NCBI RefSeq assembly: GCF_033304595.1
Contig: NZ_CP116341.1
Coordinates: forward strand, 1,035,001-1,099,000
DNA length: 64,000 nt
Direction: 5' to 3'
Source of the DNA: Sporosarcina jeotgali
Lineage (GTDB): Bacteria > Bacillota > Bacilli > Bacillales_A > Planococcaceae
Part shown: piece by piece, positions 38,890 through 48,590 of the stretch
Numbering within the stretch: position 1 is the first letter of the stretch
Layout of the letters: every line of letters begins with the position of its first letter
The notes under the pieces: generated by a model
Told to the model about the DNA's origin: nothing
The model's database searches: none
Seen by the model: the letters and a program-made list of their open reading frames with translations, nothing else
Made by a program: the position numbers and the translations under genes

Positions 38890-39384
38890 ATGGAAATGGT
38901 GAAAACAGTTGTACGAGTTGGAATTGCAGACATGAATATTGTTAGGGAGCCGGACACAATACGTACATCAGGTCTTGGTTCCTGTGTTGGTGTTGTGTTG
39001 TATGATGAACGCCGGAAGGTTGCGGGGATGGTTCATGTCATGCTGCCGGACAGTTCACTAGGCAAAGGAGATTCCATTAATGTTGCGAAATTTGCAGATA
39101 CGGGAATTTATTCTTTAATGGAACAACTGAAAGCAGAGGGCGTCCGACCGCTGTCTTTGAAAGCGAAAATTGCAGGCGGATCACAGATGTTTCAATTCGG
39201 TTCCAGTGATACCGTTCGTATCGGTCCCCGTAATGTAGAGGCTGTGAAAAATGAACTTGCCAGACTTTCCATCCCTTTGATGGCAGAAGATACCGGTGGA
39301 TCTAACGGACGTACCATCGAGTTCGATCCCGCCAGTTCCATATTGCAAGTACGAACGGTGAATGCCGGGACGAATGGGATTTAA
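38890..39384 (+). CDS. cheD: Chemoreceptor glutamine deamidase CheD
   Basis: Deamidates receptor glutamines and works with CheC. The 164-residue product has catalytic Cys in GLGSCVGVVLYD and His in GMVHVMLPDS. It starts 1 bp after cheC. A terminator follows, which ends the fla/che operon as I see it. Confidence 0.95.
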   Translation: MEMVKTVVRVGIADMNIVREPDTIRTSGLGSCVGVVLYDERRKVAGMVHVMLPDSSLGKGDSINVAKFADTGIYSLMEQLKAEGVRPLSLKAKIAGGSQMFQFGSSDTVRIGPRNVEAVKNELARLSIPLMAEDTGGSNGRTIEFDPASSILQVRTVNAGTNGI

Positions 39385-39393
39385 ACTGAGTGG

Positions 39394-39428
39394 CAGTGGT
39401 TTCAGTAAGTGAAACTACTGTTTTTTTT
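39394..39428 (+). terminator. Terminator between cheD and sigD
   Basis: 11 bp stem CAGTGGTTTCA (39394-39404) / TGAAACTACTG (39410-39420) with one G-T pair and loop GTAAG, followed directly by eight T. It starts 10 bp after the cheD stop. Confidence 0.85.
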
Positions 39429-39453
39429 GTATGAAAAAATAATAGATGTTCAC

Positions 39454-39482
39454 TGTCTTTACTACCTGTACTTTGATATAAT
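39454..39482 (+). promoter_or_regulatory. Extended -10 promoter for sigD
   Basis: TGATATAAT at 39474-39482 is a perfect extended -10 (TGnTATAAT). The -35 position 17 bp upstream (TGTCTT, 39454-39459) is poor, as is common with extended -10 sites. It lies between the cheD terminator and sigD. Confidence 0.6.
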
Positions 39483-39535
39483 AACTAGTATGATAGTGTC
39501 GAAATATATATTGTTGCACGGAAGCGAGGGATTCT

Positions 39536-40315
39536 ATGTCGAAAAAAGACATGTCGGAGGAGACATACTGGGATTTGTGGTTAAACAAACGAGATCCTGA
39601 CGCAGGAGATGCGCTCGTCCGAAAATATATGCCGCTCGTAAATTATCACGTCCAGCGCATAGGTTCTGGATTACCGCGTAATGTTTCCAGAGATGACGTT
39701 AAAAGTCTTGGATACCAAGGATTATTTGACGCGCTTACTAAATTTGATCCAAGCAGAGATTTGAAATTTGATACATACGCTTCGTTTCGGATCCGCGGAA
39801 GCATCCTTGATGGATTACGAAAGGAAGACTGGCTTCCGCGTTCTTCAAGGGAAAAGTCGAAAAAATTAGAAGAACATATTAGTCATCTGGAACAGAAACT
39901 GATGCGGACAGCTTCACCTGAAGAAATCGCCGAACATACGGGTTTAAATGTGAATGAAGTGTATCAGACAGTGCAAGAACATTATTTCTCAAGTGTCCTT
40001 TCAATTGATGAACGAATGAATGATGATGAAGAAGATTCAGGGAAAAGTTTTGTTTTAAAAGATGAAAAAACAGTGACTCCTGAACAGCACTCAGTAAAAC
40101 GTGAACTATTAGGTGAGATGGTTCAGAAGATTAAAGACTTGAATGACAATGAACAGCTTGTGCTAAGTCTGTTTTATTCCGATGAAATGACGCTTACTGA
40201 AATTGGAGAGATTCTCAACTTATCAACATCGCGTATTTCACAAATTCATTCCAAAGCACTTTTTAAGCTGAGAAAGTTATTGCTGCCTGAAGTGCTGGAT
40301 CGAGGCGTATTATGA
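39536..40315 (+). CDS. sigD: RNA polymerase sigma factor SigD (FliA type)
   Basis: Directs late flagellar, autolysin and chemoreceptor gene transcription. The 259-residue product has region 2 (DDVKSLGYQGLFDALTKFDP, YASFRIRGSILDGLR), region 3 (SPEEIAEHTGLNVNEV) and region 4 HTH (LTEIGEILNLSTSRISQIHS). It is preceded by a terminator and an apparent promoter of its own, unlike the co-transcribed sigD of B. subtilis. Its stop overlaps the next gene by 4 bp (ATGA). Confidence 0.96.
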   Translation: MSKKDMSEETYWDLWLNKRDPDAGDALVRKYMPLVNYHVQRIGSGLPRNVSRDDVKSLGYQGLFDALTKFDPSRDLKFDTYASFRIRGSILDGLRKEDWLPRSSREKSKKLEEHISHLEQKLMRTASPEEIAEHTGLNVNEVYQTVQEHYFSSVLSIDERMNDDEEDSGKSFVLKDEKTVTPEQHSVKRELLGEMVQKIKDLNDNEQLVLSLFYSDEMTLTEIGEILNLSTSRISQIHSKALFKLRKLLLPEVLDRGVL

Positions 40316-40623
40316 GTTTAAAGTCGATAGAACTTCAAATAGCCATCCCTAAAACGTTTGATGCAGGAAAACTGACAGAACAAAAGAACCAGCAGTCGAT
40401 GCTGAACCATCAGACAGCAGCAGCTCAAACGGATCAACAAGTGATGAAACAGCGAAATACAGTAATAGAATCAGCTGAGTCCGAAAAAACGAAGAACGCT
40501 GGAAATTTTTCGGAAGAAGAATCGGCAGGAGATAATGAACAAAAAGATGAAAGTTCTTCGCAAAAAGAACTTAAACACGCAAGCCATCCATATAAAGGCG
40601 GCTTCGTAGACTATACAGGGTGA
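40312..40623 (+). CDS. Small acidic protein of unknown function between sigD and swrB
   Basis: 103 residues, hydrophilic, rich in Gln, Ser, Lys and Glu, with no signal peptide or membrane segment. The N-terminus SLKSIELQIAIPKTFDAGKL and the C-terminal motif HPYKGGFVDYTG look like conserved ends around a variable middle. It is coupled to sigD by a 4 bp overlap and lies 4 bp before swrB. I do not recognise a function; position suggests a motility or export accessory. Confidence 0.75.
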   Translation: MSLKSIELQIAIPKTFDAGKLTEQKNQQSMLNHQTAAAQTDQQVMKQRNTVIESAESEKTKNAGNFSEEESAGDNEQKDESSSQKELKHASHPYKGGFVDYTG

Positions 40624-40627
40624 TGAA

Positions 40628-41143
40628 ATGACAGCATTTTGGATTGCAGCTCTTTTTGTATTGCAGATTGGCGGGTTTTATCTGATCGCTTTGCTGTACA
40701 TGAGAATTTCAAAATTGGATAAAACCGAAAAGAAACAGCAGCGGATCATGACAGAAATGGAAGATAGTCTGGCGCTCTATATTACTGAAGTTAAGGAAGA
40801 AAATGCTCGCTTAATCGAACAGATTACAAAAATACAGCAAAAACCTCGAAATGCTGTAAGCAAGGCGGAAACAACTAGCACTCCGGCTTCGCAAAAAGAT
40901 GAGACGGCAGCAGCTGTTTACTTTAATCCTAAGCCGCCTGCTGCGAAAGTTTTAAATTCATATCGATCACAGCAGCAATCCAGTGCAGCAAACACTGAAG
41001 AACTTATCACTGAGCCAAAACAAGAAACTGAGTTTGAAACGGTGTACAGGCTGTATGACGAAGGATTATCGATGGATGAAATCGCAAGCCGCCTTGAAAA
41101 GGGGAAAACAGAAGTAGAACTCATCTTGAAATTCAAAAGATAA
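40628..41143 (+). CDS. swrB: Swarming motility protein SwrB (YlxL)
   Basis: Single-pass membrane protein that promotes flagellar export-gate maturation in B. subtilis. The 171-residue product has an N-terminal helix (FWIAALFVLQIGGFYLIALL), a coiled coil, a variable linker and a C-terminal HTH-like segment (LYDEGLSMDEIASRLEKGKTEVELIL split across residues ~145-169). It sits directly upstream of rpsB, as in B. subtilis. Confidence 0.87.
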   Translation: MTAFWIAALFVLQIGGFYLIALLYMRISKLDKTEKKQQRIMTEMEDSLALYITEVKEENARLIEQITKIQQKPRNAVSKAETTSTPASQKDETAAAVYFNPKPPAAKVLNSYRSQQQSSAANTEELITEPKQETEFETVYRLYDEGLSMDEIASRLEKGKTEVELILKFKR

Positions 41144-41146
41144 TTG

Positions 41147-41176
41147 TTGCATAAGGAATTAGGCTTGTGTTATATT
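41147..41176 (+). promoter_or_regulatory. SigA promoter for rpsB
   Basis: TTGCAT (41147-41152), 18 bp, TATATT (41171-41176), with an extended TG-T immediately before the -10. It leaves a leader of about 100 nt before the rpsB start. Confidence 0.6.
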
Positions 41177-41284
41177 AGAAAGCGGTATTACTACACACGT
41201 GTATGGACGTTTTGAGATGGTGCCGGAAGGTCGCTCTGCGGATGAAGTATACGGAGGAATCCAACCAAACAGGAGGAAATAATT

Positions 41285-42019
41285 ATGTCAGTAATTTCAA
41301 TGAAGCAATTGCTTGAAGCTGGTGTGCACTTCGGACACCAAACACGTCGCTGGAACCCTAAAATGAAGAAATTCATTTTTGTTGAGCGTAACGGAATTTA
41401 CATCATCGATCTTCAAAAAACAGTTAAAAAGCTTGAAGAAGCTTATAACTTCATGCGCCAAGTCGGTGCTGACGGCGGAAAAGTACTTTTCGTTGGTACA
41501 AAGAAGCAAGCACAAGATGCGATTAAAGAAGAAGCAGAACGTGCAGGCATGTACTACATCAACCAACGCTGGTTGGGCGGTACATTGACTAACTTCGGTA
41601 CTATCCAGAAGCGAATCAGCCGTATGAAGCAAATTGAGAAAATGGAAGAGGACGGTACTTTTGCTGTACTTCCTAAGAAAGAAGTTTCTCAACTTAAAAA
41701 AGAACACGAACGTCTTGTCAAGTTCCTTGGCGGTATTCGTGATATGAAATCAATCCCAGACGTAATCTACGTAGTAGATCCGCGTAAAGAGCGCATCGCT
41801 GTTGCGGAAGCTCATAAATTGAATATTCCACTCGTTGGTATCGTTGATACAAACTGCGATCCAGATGAGATTGACTACGTCATCCCTGCAAACGACGATG
41901 CAATCCGTGCGGTACGCCTTTTGACAAGCAAAATGGCAGACGCATTGCTTGAATCTAGACAAGGTGAAGACGAAGAAGCTGCTCAAGCAGAACAAACAGA
42001 AGCAGTTACTGCAGAGTAA
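41285..42019 (+). CDS. rpsB: 30S ribosomal protein S2
   Basis: The 244-residue product has both S2 signatures: the N-terminal [20 protein letters not shown] and [26 protein letters not shown] precedes ATG 41285. The C-terminus is an acidic Glu/Ala tail. A terminator separates it from tsf. Confidence 0.98.
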   Translation: MSVISMKQLLEAGVHFGHQTRRWNPKMKKFIFVERNGIYIIDLQKTVKKLEEAYNFMRQVGADGGKVLFVGTKKQAQDAIKEEAERAGMYYINQRWLGGTLTNFGTIQKRISRMKQIEKMEEDGTFAVLPKKEVSQLKKEHERLVKFLGGIRDMKSIPDVIYVVDPRKERIAVAEAHKLNIPLVGIVDTNCDPDEIDYVIPANDDAIRAVRLLTSKMADALLESRQGEDEEAAQAEQTEAVTAE

Positions 42020-42029
42020 CTGGAAAATC

Positions 42030-42067
42030 AAAGACGATAAGCGGCCAATCCCCTTATCGTCTTTTTT
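42030..42067 (+). terminator. Terminator between rpsB and tsf
   Basis: 12 bp perfect stem AAAGACGATAAG / CTTATCGTCTTT with an 11 nt loop, followed by T residues. It may act as a partial attenuator between rpsB and tsf. Confidence 0.88.
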
Positions 42068-42111
42068 AGAGAAAGAATCCAAAAACAATAGTTTTATAGG
42101 AGGAATACAAC

Positions 42112-42996
42112 ATGGCAGTTACAGCACAAATGGTAAAAGAACTTCGTGAAAAAACAGGCGCAGGTATGATGGATTGTAAAAAAGCACTTACAGAAGTTAA
42201 TGGTGATATGGATGCAGCACTAGACTTCTTGCGTGAAAAAGGTCTTTCTAGCGCGGCTAAAAAGGCAGATCGCATTGCTGCTGAAGGAACGACAACAATT
42301 GAAGTTTCTGGAAACGAAGCAATTATCCTTGAAATCAATGCTGAAACTGACTTCGTTGCTAAAAACGAAGGGTTCCAAACATTGGTTAAAGAAATCTCAG
42401 CTCACCTATTAAAAACTAAGCCTGAATCTGTAGAAGCGGCATTGACTACAACTATGGACAATGGACTTGTTGTAGCGGATTATATTTCAAACGCTATCGC
42501 TAAAATCGGTGAAAAGATCAGTCTTCGCCGTTTTGAAATCCGTACTAAAACAGATAATGACGCTTTCGGCGCATACCTTCACATGGGTGGACGTATTTCT
42601 GTTCTTACAGTACTTGAAGGTTCTACAGATGACGAAGCAGCTAAAGACGTAGCAATGCACATCGCTGCTATGAATCCTAAATACGTTTCACATGACCAAA
42701 TTTCTGAAGAAGAAGTTGAGCATGAGCGTAAAATCCTTACTGAACAAGCTCTTAACGAAGGCAAGCCGGAAAACATCGTTGCTAAAATGGTTGAAGGTCG
42801 TCTTCGCAAGTATTTCGAAGAGATCTGTGTACTGGACCAGCCATTCGTTAAGAACTCTGACCAAAAGGTTGGAGAATTCGTAACTTCTACTGGTGGAAAG
42901 CTTACGGAATTCATTCGTTATGAAGTAGGCGAAGGAATTGAAAAGCGTGAAGATAACTTTGCTGATGAAGTAATGAGCCAAGTTAACAAAGGATAA
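42112..42996 (+). CDS. tsf: Translation elongation factor Ts
   Basis: Nucleotide-exchange factor for EF-Tu. The 294-residue product has both EF-Ts signatures, [18 protein letters not shown] and [11 protein letters not shown], and the N-terminal UBA domain. AGGAGG precedes ATG 42112. Confidence 0.98.
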   Translation: MAVTAQMVKELREKTGAGMMDCKKALTEVNGDMDAALDFLREKGLSSAAKKADRIAAEGTTTIEVSGNEAIILEINAETDFVAKNEGFQTLVKEISAHLLKTKPESVEAALTTTMDNGLVVADYISNAIAKIGEKISLRRFEIRTKTDNDAFGAYLHMGGRISVLTVLEGSTDDEAAKDVAMHIAAMNPKYVSHDQISEEEVEHERKILTEQALNEGKPENIVAKMVEGRLRKYFEEICVLDQPFVKNSDQKVGEFVTSTGGKLTEFIRYEVGEGIEKREDNFADEVMSQVNKG

Positions 42997-43019
42997 TTGT
43001 TTTAACTCATACTAATGGT

Positions 43020-43048
43020 AGGGGACACATTTTGTGTTCCCTATTTTT
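43020..43048 (+). terminator. Terminator between tsf and pyrH
   Basis: 10 bp stem AGGGGACACA / TGTGTTCCCT with one G-T pair and a 3 nt loop, followed by ATTTTTAA. Confidence 0.75.
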
Positions 43049-43076
43049 AAGAAAACCAAGAAGATGGGGGATACAT

Positions 43077-43799
43077 ATGAACACACCTACTTATAAACGG
43101 ATCGTGTTAAAACTAAGCGGTGAAGCTCTCGCTGGAGAACAAGGATTTGGTCTTTCCCCGGAAATTATTAAATCTGTTGCGATTCAAGTGAAAGAAGTGC
43201 TGGATCTTGGCGTTGAAGTAACTGTTGTTGTCGGTGGCGGAAATATTTGGCGCGGCAAGGTCGGCAGTGAAATGGGAATGGATCGAACCACTGCAGACTA
43301 TATGGGTATGCTGGCAACGGTCATGAACGCATTAGCACTTCAAGACGCGATTGAAAAGTTAGGTGCAGAGTCTCGTGTCATGTCCTCAATCGACATGCGT
43401 CAAGTAGCAGAACCTTACATTCGTCGAAAAGCTATACGACACCTCGAAAAAAAACGTGTAGTCATTTTTGCAGCAGGTACCGGAAATCCATATTTCTCAA
43501 CGGATACAACAGCAGCACTTCGTGCAGCTGAAATCGAAGCAGATGTCATTTTGATGGGGAAAAACAATGTGGATGGCGTTTATTCCGCTGACCCAATGCT
43601 GGATACAACTGCAGTGAAATATGATCAGTTGACCTACCTGGATGTAATTAGCAAAGGGCTTCAAGTGATGGATGCAACTGCTTCAACACTCTGTATGGAC
43701 AATGATATCCCACTCGTAGTATTCTCGATTATGGAAGAAGGAAATATAAAAAAGGCTGTATGTGGAGAAACTATCGGTACAGTCGTCGGGAGGAACTAA
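43077..43799 (+). CDS. pyrH: UMP kinase
   Basis: Phosphorylates UMP to UDP in pyrimidine nucleotide synthesis. The 240-residue product is an amino-acid-kinase fold with [19 protein letters not shown] and [14 protein letters not shown] 43077 is chosen because ATGGGGGA lies 6 nt upstream. It lies 2 bp before frr. Confidence 0.97.
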   Translation: MNTPTYKRIVLKLSGEALAGEQGFGLSPEIIKSVAIQVKEVLDLGVEVTVVVGGGNIWRGKVGSEMGMDRTTADYMGMLATVMNALALQDAIEKLGAESRVMSSIDMRQVAEPYIRRKAIRHLEKKRVVIFAAGTGNPYFSTDTTAALRAAEIEADVILMGKNNVDGVYSADPMLDTTAVKYDQLTYLDVISKGLQVMDATASTLCMDNDIPLVVFSIMEEGNIKKAVCGETIGTVVGRN

Positions 43800-43801
43800 A
43801 C

Positions 43802-44359
43802 ATGCCAAAAGCAGTAATGGGTCAGACAACCGAAAGAATGGAAAAAGCAATCAGTTCACTTGGACGTGATTTAGCTTCAATTCGTGCAGGACGGGCAAAC
43901 GCTTCGTTATTAGATCGTATTACAGTTGAATATTACGGTGCACCAACGCCTCTTAATCAGATGGCGGGAGTCTCTGTGCCAGAAGCGCGTCTTATGGTTA
44001 TTCAGCCGTATGATAAAACAACGCTGGGCGATATCGAAAAAGCGATTTTGAAGTCGGATATTGGTATTACACCTTCTAACGACGGAAATGTTATTCGCTT
44101 AGCAGTTCCTGCTTTAACTGAAGAACGCCGTAAAGATCTAGTTAAAGAAGTGAAAAAAGCCGCTGAAGAATCTAAAATAGCAATCCGCAATATTCGTCGT
44201 GATGCCAATGAAGAGTTGAAAAAACTCGAGAAAGATGGCGAGATTACAGAAGATGAATTACGTCGTAATAATGACGATGTCCAAAAGCTAACCGATACGT
44301 ACATCTCTAAAATCGATAGCATTGCAGGGGACAAAGAAAACGAAATTATGGAAATCTAA
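43802..44359 (+). CDS. frr: Ribosome recycling factor
   Basis: Splits post-termination ribosomes with EF-G. The 185-residue product has the RRF fold ([39 protein letters not shown]). GGGAGGAA, within the pyrH end, sets ATG 43802, so translation is coupled. Confidence 0.97.
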   Translation: MPKAVMGQTTERMEKAISSLGRDLASIRAGRANASLLDRITVEYYGAPTPLNQMAGVSVPEARLMVIQPYDKTTLGDIEKAILKSDIGITPSNDGNVIRLAVPALTEERRKDLVKEVKKAAEESKIAIRNIRRDANEELKKLEKDGEITEDELRRNNDDVQKLTDTYISKIDSIAGDKENEIMEI

Positions 44360-44379
44360 ACATGAACTTTCTTTTTCGC

Positions 44380-44410
44380 AGGACGTCCTAACGTTAGGAC
44401 GTCCTTTTTA
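44380..44410 (+). terminator. Terminator after frr built from a nested palindrome
   Basis: A 26 bp perfect dyad: AGGACGTCCT (44380-44389), AACGTT (44390-44395), AGGACGTCCT (44396-44405). Each 10-mer is itself a palindrome. TTTTTAA follows, and the upstream side carries CTTTTT, so it could also end antisense transcripts. Confidence 0.85.
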
Positions 44411-44486
44411 ACATGCAAGTTTTCCTTTATTTTGTTAGGATAAAGAGGATGAATGATTTGAAACGTCGTCGAGTGGAGGAAAAATG

Positions 44487-45281
44487 ATGTTCGATAAACT
44501 ACTGCGAAAGAAGACGACGGCTGTTCCGTCGACATTACAAGAGAGGCTCGCCATTGTGAAAGAAAAGCCGGTGCCTACACATGTCGCCATTATTATGGAT
44601 GGGAATGGAAGGTGGGCGAAGCAGCGCAAACTTCCGAGAATTGCAGGTCATCATGAAGGCATGAAAACGGTACGCAAAACCACTCTTTTTGCCAATGAAC
44701 TAGGTATCCAAGTATTGACGTTATATGCATTCTCAACAGAAAATTGGAAACGGCCTAAACTTGAAATTGATTTTCTGATGAAACTCCCAGGTGAATTCTT
44801 AAGTACATATTTACCGGAGTTAGTTGAAAACAACGTTAAAGTTGAAATGATTGGAAGTTCCGATTTATTACCTTCTCATACAAAAGAAGCCATCCAAAAA
44901 GCGATGGAAGCTACAGCACATAATGATGGAATGATTCTAAACTTTGCAATGAACTATGGAAGTCGTTTCGAAGTCGTCGAAGCTGTTAAAACCTTAGCCC
45001 TCCAACTTTCAGAAAACACGATTCAACTTGAAGAACTTACTGAAGAGACCGTATCCGGCGCAATGATGACATCGCATCTTCCGGATCCAGATCTTCTCAT
45101 CAGAACAAGCGGGGAAGTTCGTTTATCCAATTTCATGCTCTGGCAGTTAGCGTACGCAGAACTTGCATTTACGGAAGTGCTCTGGCCGGATTTTAATGAA
45201 GAGAGTATGCTTAGTATTATAGAGGACTATCAAAAACGAAGCAGACGGTTTGGAAGTCTTGAAGGGGATGAAATCAAGTGA
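44487..45281 (+). CDS. uppS: Undecaprenyl diphosphate synthase (isoprenyl transferase)
   Basis: Makes the C55 lipid carrier for wall synthesis. The 264-residue product has the cis-prenyltransferase motifs HVAIIMDGNGRWAKQR and LIRTSGEVRLSNFMLWQLAY. GGAGG at 44475-44479 fits ATG 44487 best; ATG 44484 is adjacent. It overlaps cdsA by 4 bp. Confidence 0.96.
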   Translation: MFDKLLRKKTTAVPSTLQERLAIVKEKPVPTHVAIIMDGNGRWAKQRKLPRIAGHHEGMKTVRKTTLFANELGIQVLTLYAFSTENWKRPKLEIDFLMKLPGEFLSTYLPELVENNVKVEMIGSSDLLPSHTKEAIQKAMEATAHNDGMILNFAMNYGSRFEVVEAVKTLALQLSENTIQLEELTEETVSGAMMTSHLPDPDLLIRTSGEVRLSNFMLWQLAYAELAFTEVLWPDFNEESMLSIIEDYQKRSRRFGSLEGDEIK

Positions 45282-46072
45282 AACAACGGATACTAACTGC
45301 TATTGTAGCAGCTGCAGTATTCATTCCATTTGTTGTTGTTGGAGGGATTCCATTCACCATTTTGGTCTATGCAATCGCAACAATCGGACTGTATGAACTG
45401 TTGAAAATGCAATCCATTAAATTACTTTCTATCGAAGGCGTACTCGCATGGTTATTGTCAGCCATTCTATTATTGCCTGACCAGCTGGCACTCAAATGGT
45501 TAGGAGCAGTCGGTTATACGAAATTAGAAGCCGCTTTTATCATTATCTTGCTCTTATTGATCTATACTGTACTTGTGAAGAACCGTTTTACGTTTGCCCA
45601 CGCATCCTTTTTAGTGATGTCTGCCTTTTATGTAGGGATGGGATTCTATTATCTCACTGCTACACGGGATGCCGGTTTAGTCTTTATCATTTATGCACTG
45701 GTCATTGTATGGACAACAGATTCCGGCGCTTACTTTATTGGTCGCAAACTAGGCAAGAATAAGCTGTGGCCGGATATTTCGCCAAACAAAACAGTAGAAG
45801 GTTTTGTTGGAGGTATTTTGAGTGCAGTTATTTTTGCGGTCCTATTTCAACTAATACAACCTGTCGCATCTACCTTCCTGGTTTTAATTGGTGTAACAAT
45901 CATCGCATCTATTATTGGTCAACTAGGGGATCTAGTTGAATCTGCGTTAAAAAGAAATTATAACGTGAAGGATTCAGGGAAGATCTTGCCTGGGCACGGA
46001 GGTATATTAGACAGGTTTGACAGTTTGTTATTTGTTTTGCCGCTTCTGCATTTATTGCACTTTGTTAGTTAA
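45278..46072 (+). CDS. cdsA: Phosphatidate cytidylyltransferase
   Basis: Makes CDP-diacylglycerol for phospholipid synthesis. The 264-residue product has about eight membrane helices and the C-terminal CDS signature (GQLGDLVESALKRNYNVKDS, GHGGILDRFDSL). The start is GTG overlapping the uppS stop (GTGA). Confidence 0.96.
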   Translation: MKQRILTAIVAAAVFIPFVVVGGIPFTILVYAIATIGLYELLKMQSIKLLSIEGVLAWLLSAILLLPDQLALKWLGAVGYTKLEAAFIIILLLLIYTVLVKNRFTFAHASFLVMSAFYVGMGFYYLTATRDAGLVFIIYALVIVWTTDSGAYFIGRKLGKNKLWPDISPNKTVEGFVGGILSAVIFAVLFQLIQPVASTFLVLIGVTIIASIIGQLGDLVESALKRNYNVKDSGKILPGHGGILDRFDSLLFVLPLLHLLHFVS

Positions 46073-46090
46073 TTGAAAGGGATGTTTTTG

Positions 46091-47239
46091 ATGAAGAAAA
46101 AGATCAGCCTTCTTGGTGCTACAGGTTCTATTGGGTTACAAACACTTGAAGTAATTGCAGCACACCCCAATCAGTTTGAACTTGTAGCGCTTTCTGCTGG
46201 GCGTAATATTGAGAAAGTACGAGAGATTGCTGCTTTCCATAATCCGCCTCTTATTTCCGTAATGGAAAAAATGGACGCGGAAACTCTGCAAATAGAATTT
46301 CCGGCGATACGATTCCTTTATGGAGCAGAGGGCTTGGAGGAAGTTGCAGCCAATACAGGTGCAGACGTCCTTTTAAATTCTGTAATTGGAAGTGTAGGTT
46401 TAAAACCGACACTTGCAGCCATTCGTCAAGGAATTACAATTGCCATTGCAAACAAAGAAACTCTTGTAGCGGCCGGCGATATTGTAATGGCTGAAGCGAA
46501 GCGGTACGGTGTGTCTATTTTGCCAGTAGACAGCGAACATTCCGCTATATTTCAAGCGCTGAATGGTGAGCAAACCAAATCGATCAGCCGCCTGATCTTG
46601 ACGGCCTCAGGAGGAAGCTTTAGAGATTTAACTCGAGATCAGCTGACTAATGTTACATTGGAACAAGCACTTGCTCATCCGAATTGGTCGATGGGGAATA
46701 AATTGACGATTGACTCAGCAACGATGTTTAACAAAGGTCTTGAAGTAATTGAGGCCCACCACCTTTTCAATATGCCTTATGATCAGATTGATTGTCTTTT
46801 ACACAAAGAAAGTATTATCCACTCCATGATTGAGTTTGAGGATACAAGTGTTATGGCACAATTAGGTTCGCCAGATATGCGTGTTCCAATTCAGTACGCA
46901 CTTTCTTATCCGGACCGTATTCCTATGAAAGATCCTCAGCGTCTTAAGCTTGAAGATATCGGCACATTACATTTTGAAAAGATGGATTTAACGCGTTTCA
47001 AGGCTCTTGCACTTGCGTACGAAGCAGGACGAATCGGCGGCACAATGCCTACAGCAATGAATGCTGCAAATGAAATGGCGGTTAGTCAATTTATGGCAGG
47101 ACATATCCCATTCGTTCAAATCGATGAATTTGTTGAACGTGCTATGGAACAGCATCAACCAGTTCTGGAACCTAATCTGGAAGCAATCCTTGAGACGGAT
47201 ATGCAAACTCGTAAAATCGTCTATTCCATGATAAAATAA
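46091..47239 (+). CDS. dxr: 1-deoxy-D-xylulose-5-phosphate reductoisomerase
   Basis: Second committed step of the MEP isoprenoid pathway, feeding UppS. The 382-residue product begins with an NADPH-binding motif ([20 protein letters not shown]) and has the family motifs [26 protein letters not shown] and [14 protein letters not shown] 46091 is preferred over the in-frame ATG at 46082 and TTG at 46073 by fit to the family start. Confidence 0.97.
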   Translation: MKKKISLLGATGSIGLQTLEVIAAHPNQFELVALSAGRNIEKVREIAAFHNPPLISVMEKMDAETLQIEFPAIRFLYGAEGLEEVAANTGADVLLNSVIGSVGLKPTLAAIRQGITIAIANKETLVAAGDIVMAEAKRYGVSILPVDSEHSAIFQALNGEQTKSISRLILTASGGSFRDLTRDQLTNVTLEQALAHPNWSMGNKLTIDSATMFNKGLEVIEAHHLFNMPYDQIDCLLHKESIIHSMIEFEDTSVMAQLGSPDMRVPIQYALSYPDRIPMKDPQRLKLEDIGTLHFEKMDLTRFKALALAYEAGRIGGTMPTAMNAANEMAVSQFMAGHIPFVQIDEFVERAMEQHQPVLEPNLEAILETDMQTRKIVYSMIK

Positions 47240-47283
47240 GGTATTTAGTACAATAGCCAAGTAAGCTGAAAAGGTGGGTATAA

Positions 47284-48546
47284 ATGGCGACGACAGTTAT
47301 CTCGTTTATAATTATTTTTGGCTCATTAGTCTTTTTCCATGAGTTTGGACACTTCCTATTTGCAAAGAGAGCGGGCATTATGGTTCGTGAGTTTGCAATT
47401 GGAATGGGACCGAAAATAATCGGTATTCAAAAAGGTGAAACACTTTATACGGTTCGGTTGCTTCCGCTTGGCGGATATGTACGGATGGCAGGCGAAGATT
47501 TTGACACCGTCGAATTGCTGCCAGGCTATCGTGTCGGATTGATTTTAAATGCGCAAGACGAAGTTACTAAGATTTATTTGAATTCAAATGTGTCGAATCC
47601 GGATGTGCTTTTTCTAGAAACAGAAGAAGCTGATTTAAATGATAAATTATTTATTAAAGGATACGACGATGAAGGGAATTTGGTTCGTCTGTCCGTGTCA
47701 AGAACTGCTGTTATCCACGAGAAGGGGCAGAAGACACTCATCGCGCCGAAAGATCGTCAATTCGATTCAAAACCATTAATGGGAAGATTTCTAACGATTC
47801 TCGCAGGGCCGGTCTTTAACTTCATTCTTGCGTTCTTCATCTTTATTGCACTTGGTTTATTGAATGGTGTTCCGACAAATGAACCGATAATTACAGAAGT
47901 CCAAGATAATAGTCCAGCGGAAGCAGCTGGTGTTCAAAAAGGTGACTTTGTAAAATCTTCAAATGGCGTAGAAATGAAGACGTGGAATGAATTCACAGAA
48001 ACCATACAGGATAACGCTGGTAAGTCGATTGATTTAGAAGTTGAACGTGACGGCGAACTGGTCGCACTGCAAGTAACTCCTAAAGAAACGGAAGAAGCTG
48101 GAGTTAAACAAGGTCAGATTGGTGTATTCTATACAAGTCCAGTCGAAAAGAACCCTTTGAAAGCCATAGCGTATGGCGCGCAGCAAACCTGGTTCTGGAT
48201 TGCAAAAATATTTGAGTTGCTCGGATTGCTTGCAACCGGTCATTTTACTTTGGATGCATTGTCCGGGCCAGTAGGAATATACAAAGCAACAGAAGAAGTC
48301 GCACAGTACGGTATATTCAATCTTATGAATTGGGCAGCTGTATTGAGCATTAACTTAGGAATCATGAACCTTCTGCCGCTGCCTGCATTGGATGGCGGAA
48401 GATTGCTGTTCTTCTTATTTGAAGCGGTCCGCGGTAAACCGATTGATCGTCAAAAAGAAGGTATGGTTCACTTTGTAGGAATAATGCTGCTTATGTTACT
48501 TATGCTGGTTGTTACATGGAACGATATTCAAAAGTTCTTTTTCTAG
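47284..48546 (+). CDS. rseP: RseP/RasP site-2 intramembrane zinc metalloprotease
   Basis: Cleaves membrane-bound anti-sigma factors and signal-peptide remnants. The 420-residue product has zinc-site HEFGH at residues 19-23, a PDZ domain in the middle (NSPAEAAGVQKGDFVKS), and the second active-site motif NLLPLPALDGGRL. Four membrane helices are visible. AAGGTGGG precedes ATG 47284. Confidence 0.96.
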   Translation: MATTVISFIIIFGSLVFFHEFGHFLFAKRAGIMVREFAIGMGPKIIGIQKGETLYTVRLLPLGGYVRMAGEDFDTVELLPGYRVGLILNAQDEVTKIYLNSNVSNPDVLFLETEEADLNDKLFIKGYDDEGNLVRLSVSRTAVIHEKGQKTLIAPKDRQFDSKPLMGRFLTILAGPVFNFILAFFIFIALGLLNGVPTNEPIITEVQDNSPAEAAGVQKGDFVKSSNGVEMKTWNEFTETIQDNAGKSIDLEVERDGELVALQVTPKETEEAGVKQGQIGVFYTSPVEKNPLKAIAYGAQQTWFWIAKIFELLGLLATGHFTLDALSGPVGIYKATEEVAQYGIFNLMNWAAVLSINLGIMNLLPLPALDGGRLLFFLFEAVRGKPIDRQKEGMVHFVGIMLLMLLMLVVTWNDIQKFFF

Positions 48547-48590
48547 AAATGATAATCGTATTGATCAGAGGGTAATGGAGGCGACGCACG

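Noticed and set aside
39409-39600. A 63-residue reading frame across the sigD promoter
   Set aside because: It begins in the terminator loop, has no ribosome-binding site and overlaps sigD in another frame.
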